A stretch of 11,420 nucleotides of DNA, from positions 1 to 11,420 of the forward strand of contig DAOTZS010000042.1 in NCBI GenBank assembly GCA_034434335.1, read 5' to 3'. Below are positions 8,401 through 11,420 of the stretch, one piece after another; within the stretch, counting starts at the first letter, position 1; every line of letters starts with the position of its first letter. Source of the DNA: DAOTZS01 sp034434335. Lineage in GTDB: Bacteria; Chloroflexota; Anaerolineae; CG2-30-64-16. Position numbers and translations under genes: made by a program. Below the pieces are notes generated by a model. That model searched no databases and was not told where the DNA came from. It was given only the letters and a program-made list of their open reading frames with translations.

Positions 8401-9474
8401 GTGCTTTCGTATTGGCCCTCTTTTGTCCTGGTTTTCGCTGTGAGCCTGGGGATAAGTGCGGCACTCACCCCCGTTGCTCGCGCGTGGGGCCTTCGGATGG
8501 GGTTGGCCGACTGGCCAGGTGGCCGACGCCAGCACAAGGGGGTGGTATCCAGGTTAGGCGGCGTGGCCATGTATGTCGGCTTCAGCGTGGCGGTGCTGCT
8601 GACGCTACTCCTACCCACCCAATGGCTGCCACCCCGCCTGGACCCAAAGGAGTTGACTCGCCTGACAGGCCTGTTGATAGGCACCGCTGCTGTGTTTATC
8701 TTCGGGCTCCTGGATGATCGTTTTCAGTTCAGCAGCAGACCGCAATATGTGGCGCAGTTCGTCTCTGCCTTGATTGCCATTGCCTTCATTATCTTCATCG
8801 AGCGGGTAAACAACCCCTTTAACCATGGCCAGATCGTTTTTCCGGCGCCAATCGTCTGGGGGTTGACAATTTTCTGGTTCATGGGGATGATCAACACGGT
8901 CAATTGGCTGGATGGCCTGGATGGGCTGGCGGCCGGGGTGGCCGCGATTGTGGCTCTTGTGTTGGCCATCCACATGGTGCGCGAAGGGCAGCTAAGTGTG
9001 GCTTTGCTGCCGCTGGCGCTCCTGGGGGCCACCCTGGGCTTCCTGCCGTTCAACTTCAACCCGGCGCGGGTCTTCATGGGCAGTAGTGGCTCTTACTTCC
9101 TGGGGTGGGGGTTGGCCGCCTTGAGCATCATAGCCGGAGCTAAAGTAGCAACCGTATTGTTGGTCATGGGGCTGCCTATTCTGGACGTGGCCTGGCTGAT
9201 CTTTAACCGCCTGCGGCATGGTGGCAAGCCGGGCTTCAACGGCCGCGATCACCTCCATCATCGGCTGCTAGACATTGGCTTCAGCCAGCGACAGATCGTC
9301 CTGGGCTATTACACCTTTTGTGCGGCCTTTGGCGCCCTGGCCCTGGGCCTGGAAAACCGGCTTTACAAGTTGATCGCCTTGATCGTCTTGGGAGCCTCGG
9401 CCCTTGCCATCCTGATATGGGCCAGCCGTCAGCCGGCAGGCAGGTATCAGAACTCGAAGAGCCGAGGCGCCTGA
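8401..9474 (+). CDS. Polyprenyl-phosphate sugar-1-phosphate transferase (MraY/WecA/TagO family)
   Basis: This 357-residue polytopic membrane protein belongs to the PNPT family, which transfers a sugar-1-phosphate from a UDP-sugar to undecaprenyl phosphate to start synthesis of a cell-surface polymer. Motifs in order: RRQHKGVVSRLGG (near 41-53), FGLLDDR with Asp105/Asp106, NTVNWLDGLDGLAAG with Asn168, Asp171 and Asp174, FMGSSGSYFLGW (225-236), and the HLHHRLL box (284-290). The HxHHRLL box points to the WecA/TagO branch rather than MraY. About ten hydrophobic segments are visible. The oddity is Ser228 where relatives usually have the Asp of FMGD. GTG start, with AAGGA (8386-8390) or GAGGG (8392-8396) as SD. 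It follows asnS by 13 nt and is tail-to-tail with the cold-shock gene. Confidence 0.92.
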   Translation: MLSYWPSFVLVFAVSLGISAALTPVARAWGLRMGLADWPGGRRQHKGVVSRLGGVAMYVGFSVAVLLTLLLPTQWLPPRLDPKELTRLTGLLIGTAAVFIFGLLDDRFQFSSRPQYVAQFVSALIAIAFIIFIERVNNPFNHGQIVFPAPIVWGLTIFWFMGMINTVNWLDGLDGLAAGVAAIVALVLAIHMVREGQLSVALLPLALLGATLGFLPFNFNPARVFMGSSGSYFLGWGLAALSIIAGAKVATVLLVMGLPILDVAWLIFNRLRHGGKPGFNGRDHLHHRLLDIGFSQRQIVLGYYTFCAAFGALALGLENRLYKLIALIVLGASALAILIWASRQPAGRYQNSKSRGA

Positions 9475-9490
9475 TGCTATTCAGGCGCTT
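9465..9490. terminator. Possible bidirectional terminator hairpin at the convergent gene ends
   Basis: GCGCCTGA (9467-9474) pairs with TCAGGCGC (9481-9488); a G-T and an A-T pair extend the stem to 9465/9490 around a 6-nt loop. The stem and loop contain the stop codons of both convergent genes (TGA 9472-9474 on plus; complement of 9477-9479 on minus). Neither side has a clear T-run, so it is a candidate only; it may act as an anti-collision or 3'-end stabilising structure. Confidence 0.45.
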
Positions 9491-9815
9491 CCAATACCTT
9501 TACCTCCACAGCCCGCATTCCCTCAGACGTCTGCGCTATAGCGAATTCAACCAACTGCCCGGCACGTGGCAAGGGTTGGCCCGCTGCCAGCCCTGATTTG
9601 TGCACAAACAGGTCTGGCCCTTCAATGGGCGCGATGAAGCCATAGCCACGAGCCCGGCTGAACCATTTGATCACCCCCCGTCGGCGTCCGGGAGGGGGAG
9701 CCAGACGCCGGCACATGGGGCAGAGCTCAGGCCGCGGCCCAGCGGCTTGCTCGCCAATGGTCCAGACAAAGCTGATGCCACACTCACCGCAACGGAGCAA
9801 TACATCCTCAGACAT
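9477..9815 (-). CDS. Zinc-ribbon plus cold-shock domain protein
   Basis: This small protein of 112 residues has two parts. Residues 9-36 form a zinc-ribbon with Cys9-X2-Cys12 and Cys32-X2-Cys35, and the GIS-F-WTIGEQ wording is like the zf_trcl-type ribbon (CxxCGxxFxxTxGEQ). Residues 46-110 are a cold-shock domain: GVIKWFSRARGYGFI carries the RNP1-like motif (56-61), LFVHKSGL the RNP2-like motif (69-76), and the end is VEVKVLEAPE. Such proteins bind single-stranded RNA or DNA and act as RNA chaperones; the ribbon may add binding or partner specificity (inference). Plain CspA proteins have about 65-75 residues, so the N-terminal extension is the main difference. The ATG is at 9815-9813; a weak purine-rich SD (AAGGG, minus strand near 9829-9825) precedes it. 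It is convergent with the glycosyltransferase gene, with 2 nt between the stops. Confidence 0.88.
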   Translation of the reverse strand: MSEDVLLRCGECGISFVWTIGEQAAGPRPELCPMCRRLAPPPGRRRGVIKWFSRARGYGFIAPIEGPDLFVHKSGLAAGQPLPRAGQLVEFAIAQTSEGMRAVEVKVLEAPE

Positions 9816-9849
9816 TCCCCTGGCCCTTGCCTACCAAATATGTAACACC

Positions 9850-9878
9850 ATTCTATCCCGCAACTCCGATTTCGTAAA
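9850..9878 (-). promoter_or_regulatory. Candidate promoter of the zinc-ribbon/cold-shock gene
   Basis: Read on the minus strand, -35 TTTACG (9878-9873, four of six) and -10 TAGAAT (9855-9850, five of six) are separated by 17 bp. The predicted start near 9843 gives a leader of about 28 nt. No long structured cold-shock leader of the cspA kind is present, so classical cspA-type leader thermoregulation is unlikely. Confidence 0.5.
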
Positions 9879-10007
9879 CCGTGGCAGGGTCGAAGCGTAC
9901 GCAAAAAGCTTTGGTACAGGGGCCCCCTCGTTTCCTCGTCCTGATATAGCTTGCGCCGAACCGCTGCACAAATCCGCTCGCAATAAGCTAAATAACTCGC
10001 AGGGTTC

Positions 10008-10036
10008 TTGGCGCTCGTTTGCGCCCGTGGTATACT
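10008..10036 (+). promoter_or_regulatory. Promoter of the glycyl-radical activating enzyme gene, with an internal dyad
   Basis: -35 TTGGCG (10008-10013, four of six) and -10 TATACT (10031-10036, five of six) are separated by 17 bp, and TGG precedes the -10. The spacer contains a perfect dyad GGCGC-N6-GCGCC (10010-10025) whose half-site centres are 11 bp apart, one helical turn, overlapping the -35 box. That is the layout of a repressor operator; the regulator is unknown. The rest of the divergent region (9880-10007) has only an imperfect inverted repeat AGCTTGCG/CGC-AAT-AAGCT (9948-9989). Confidence 0.55.
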
Positions 10037-10041
10037 GATAC

Positions 10042-10056
10042 GGCCACGACGTGGCC
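10042..10056 (+). promoter_or_regulatory. Dyad GGCCAC-N3-GTGGCC at the predicted transcription start
   Basis: A perfect 6-bp inverted repeat with a 3-nt centre begins within a base or so of the predicted start (about 10043). It could be a second operator or a 5'-terminal mRNA hairpin. It covers the GTG at 10051, which argues against that GTG as the real start of the downstream gene. Confidence 0.5.
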
Positions 10057-10092
10057 TATCTTCTCATTCGCTGTACGGCGGAACGGTTCGAT

Positions 10093-11043
10093 ATGTCCTA
10101 CAAAAAACATACAAACGGCATTGTTTTCAATATCCAGCGGTTCTCCATCCACGATGGGCCGGGGATCCGCACCACTGTCTTTCTCAAGGGGTGTCCGCTG
10201 CGTTGCTTCTGGTGCCACAACCCAGAGGGGATCCGCCTCAGGCCGGAGATCCGGTTCTTCCCCAGCCGGTGTATTGCCTGCGGCGAGTGCGTGATCGCCT
10301 GCCCACAAGGGGCGCATACCCTGCAAGAAGGCACACATATCTTCTGGCATGAGAAGTGCCAGGCCTGTGGCCGCTGTGTCGAGACGTGCTATGCTGGCGC
10401 GCTGGAGCTGATCGGCCGCGAGATGTCCGTCGAGCAGGTGGTAGAGGAAGTACTGCGAGATCGCGCCTTTTACGAATCCTCAGGAGGTGGGGTCACTCTG
10501 TCGGGCGGCGAGCCAGTATTGCAACGCGACTTTGCACAGGCCATCCTGGCCCGTTGTCAGGCCGAAGGACTGCACACGGCGATCGAGACAGCCGGCCATT
10601 GTTCGTGGGAGGACCTGGCCACGCTCCTGTCGGTGACAGACCTGATCATGATGGACATCAAGCATATGGACCCGGCCAAACACCGGACGGTTACCGGTGT
10701 CTCCAACGAGCGCATCCTGGCCAACGCGGCACGACTGGCCCAGACCGGCAAACCCATTATCTTCCGCGTGCCCGTCGTCCCGACCGTGAATGACACACCG
10801 GAGGAGATTGGAGCCATCGCCGACTTCATTTACTACCTGACCTGCCTGAGAGTGGAGAACGGTCACCAGGCAGCCGAGCCTTTGTCGTTGGAGTTATTAC
10901 CGTTCCACCGTCTGGCCACAGACAAGTATCGGGCACTGGGGTTGGAATATCGAGCCAGCCAGTTGGCAACTCCTCCCAAAGAGAAAATGTCGGAGCTGGC
11001 AGAGGCAGCCCGAGCGCACGGCATCATCGTCCAGGAGAGATGA
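10093..11043 (+). CDS. Glycyl radical enzyme activating protein (radical SAM, PflA-like, with two extra Fe-S clusters)
   Basis: This 316-residue radical SAM enzyme should install the glycyl radical on a partner enzyme of the pyruvate formate-lyase superfamily, under anoxic conditions. FSIHDGPGIRTTVFLKGC (17-34) is the family entry motif, and the radical SAM cluster is Cys34-X3-Cys38-X2-Cys41 followed by HNPEG. An inserted ferredoxin-like domain follows, with Cys60, 63, 66, 70 and Cys89, 92, 95, 99 for two more [4Fe-4S] clusters, as in HpdA- or glycerol-dehydratase-type activases but not PflA itself. GGGVTLSGGEP (131-141) is the SAM-binding glycine motif. ATG 10093 was chosen because the upstream GTG (10051) sits on the predicted transcription start and adds 14 non-family residues; the SD for ATG is weak (GCGGA, 10078-10082). 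No glycyl radical enzyme gene is adjacent in the window, so the substrate is unknown. Confidence 0.92.
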   Translation: MSYKKHTNGIVFNIQRFSIHDGPGIRTTVFLKGCPLRCFWCHNPEGIRLRPEIRFFPSRCIACGECVIACPQGAHTLQEGTHIFWHEKCQACGRCVETCYAGALELIGREMSVEQVVEEVLRDRAFYESSGGGVTLSGGEPVLQRDFAQAILARCQAEGLHTAIETAGHCSWEDLATLLSVTDLIMMDIKHMDPAKHRTVTGVSNERILANAARLAQTGKPIIFRVPVVPTVNDTPEEIGAIADFIYYLTCLRVENGHQAAEPLSLELLPFHRLATDKYRALGLEYRASQLATPPKEKMSELAEAARAHGIIVQER

Positions 11044-11065
11044 GCTTGTGAGGGTTTCTGGATGA

Positions 11066-11233
11066 GGCCCGCTCGAATATGAGCCTGAGGCGTTGGCATT
11101 TAGTGAGGGATGGCCTGAGGAGGAAATCTTGCGGAACTATCCGGGCCTGACGCGCGAAGACATCCAGGCCTGTCTTGCGTATGCCAGCACCGTGCTCCAC
11201 GCAGAGAAGGTCTACCCGCTCGTGGTGGCATAG
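11066..11233 (+). pseudogene. C-terminal remnant of a DUF433 antitoxin-like protein
   Basis: The frame from 11066 to TAG 11231-11233 encodes 55 residues without an ATG. From about 11096 it reads ALAFSEGWPEEEIL, then NYPGLTREDIQACLAYAS and a VYPL-containing end, which matches the second half of DUF433 proteins (…EGxSxEEILxxYPxLTxEDIxAALAYA…). The first half, with the GGxPVIRGTR helix-turn-helix-like segment, is missing, and the frame is closed by TGA at 11063-11065, just after the activase gene. TTG 11093 is the only plausible start and has SD-like GAGG only 2 nt away. DUF433 genes usually sit directly before a DUF5615 toxin gene, as here, where they act as antitoxins. It is best read as a 5'-truncated gene. 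Confidence 0.6.
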
Positions 11234-11245
11234 GAAGAGGCTATT

Positions 11246-11408
11246 ATGCGCCTGTTGGCGAATGAGAACTTTCCCTACGATGCAGTCGCCGCGCTGCGTG
11301 AGAGTGGCCACGATGTCTTGTGGATACGCACCGAGGCGCCTGGCAGCAGCGATAGCGCTATCCTGGCGCGGGCGCATCTATGTGACGAAGGGAGGAAACG
11401 AGCGATGA
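11246..11408 (+). pseudogene. Degraded DUF5615 PIN-like toxin gene
   Basis: ATG 11246, with a good SD (GAAGAGG, 11234-11240), opens a frame reading MRLLANENFPYDAVAALRES, then GHDVLWIRTEAPGSSD and ILARA. This matches the N-terminal half of DUF5615 proteins (MRFLADENFP…ALRxxGHDVxWIxExxPGxxD). The conserved acidic Asp of LADEN is Asn6 here. After ILARA (about 11373) the family resemblance stops in this frame; the next family block (GRIxLTxDxDFG) is echoed only in the neighbouring frame as GRIYVTKG, which ends at TGA 11406-11408, and the DKDFG part is absent. The first frame stays open to the window edge. Family members are about 110-120 residues and belong to PIN-like nuclease toxins. A frameshift with a small deletion is the simplest reading. 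Confidence 0.55.
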
Positions 11409-11420
11409 GTCCTATCCACG
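11405..11420 (+). CDS. Start of an unidentified gene running off the window
   Basis: ATG at 11405 is preceded by GGAGG (11391-11395) at a 9-nt spacing. It overlaps the TGA of the preceding frame as ATGA (11405-11408), a common sign of translational coupling. Only five codons (MSPIH) are visible, so the product cannot be named. Confidence 0.4.

Noticed and set aside
9885..9925. A tRNA-like GGGTCGAAGC stretch
   Set aside because: No matching acceptor, D or anticodon arms can be built around it.
10051..10053. GTG as the start of the activating enzyme
   Set aside because: It lies within about 8 nt of the predicted transcription start and inside an inverted repeat, has no SD, and adds residues that do not resemble the family. 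ATG 10093 is preferred, though a leaderless GTG start cannot be fully excluded.
11351..11362. Perfect 12-bp palindrome GATAGCGCTATC inside the toxin remnant
   Set aside because: A single short palindrome inside coding-derived sequence is expected by chance and has no supporting context.

Overview
The window looks like a chromosomal segment of a moderately GC-rich bacterium, most likely a member of the Chloroflexota (Anaerolineae-like). That placement is an inference from the mix of genes: a family 5 oligosaccharide-type ABC importer, a zinc-ribbon plus cold-shock protein, the 'AEG' type of asparaginyl-tRNA synthetase, and a DUF433/DUF5615 pair. No rRNA, tRNA, CRISPR array, insertion sequence or phage gene was seen.

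Positions 1-5292 hold the 3' part of an ABC importer operon of the Opp/Dpp superfamily. The order is solute-binding protein (5' end outside the window), two permeases and two ATPases. The four downstream genes are spaced 8 nt, 9 nt and -11 nt apart and end at a strong hairpin-plus-T terminator (5262-5292). The binding protein is separated from the permeases by a 15-bp perfect hairpin (1007-1040). Features of the binding protein C-terminus and of the second ATPase suggest an oligosaccharide (cellobiose-like) rather than a peptide substrate, but the substrate is not proven. The second permease carries an unusually large extracytoplasmic loop.

Positions 5293-9474 are housekeeping-like. A CNNM/CBS-domain membrane protein (CorC/HlyC family, probable metal-ion efflux) has its own promoter. 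It is followed by asnS and a WecA/TagO-like polyprenyl-phosphate glycosyltransferase, which form a two-gene unit behind a good sigma70-type promoter that overlaps the upstream stop codon. The glycosyltransferase has Ser where the family's FMGD motif normally has Asp.

Positions 9465-10092 hold a small zinc-ribbon/cold-shock protein on the minus strand. It is tail-to-tail with the glycosyltransferase, with a hairpin that contains both stop codons, and it is divergent from a glycyl-radical-enzyme activating protein. The divergent intergenic region has one recognisable promoter per direction. The promoter of the activase is decorated with two dyads that look like operators or a 5' hairpin.

Positions 10093-11420 hold the activating enzyme (radical SAM plus two extra [4Fe-4S] clusters), with no glycyl radical enzyme beside it in the window. 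After it comes what looks like a decaying toxin-antitoxin pair: the C-terminal half of a DUF433 antitoxin and a DUF5615 PIN-like toxin with a substituted acidic residue and a broken C-terminus. A new gene appears to start at 11405 and runs off the edge.

I saw no clear undescribed multi-gene system. The most interesting items are the permease loop, the Asp-to-Ser change in the glycosyltransferase, the orphan activase with its dyad-rich promoter, and the nested-palindrome hairpin.
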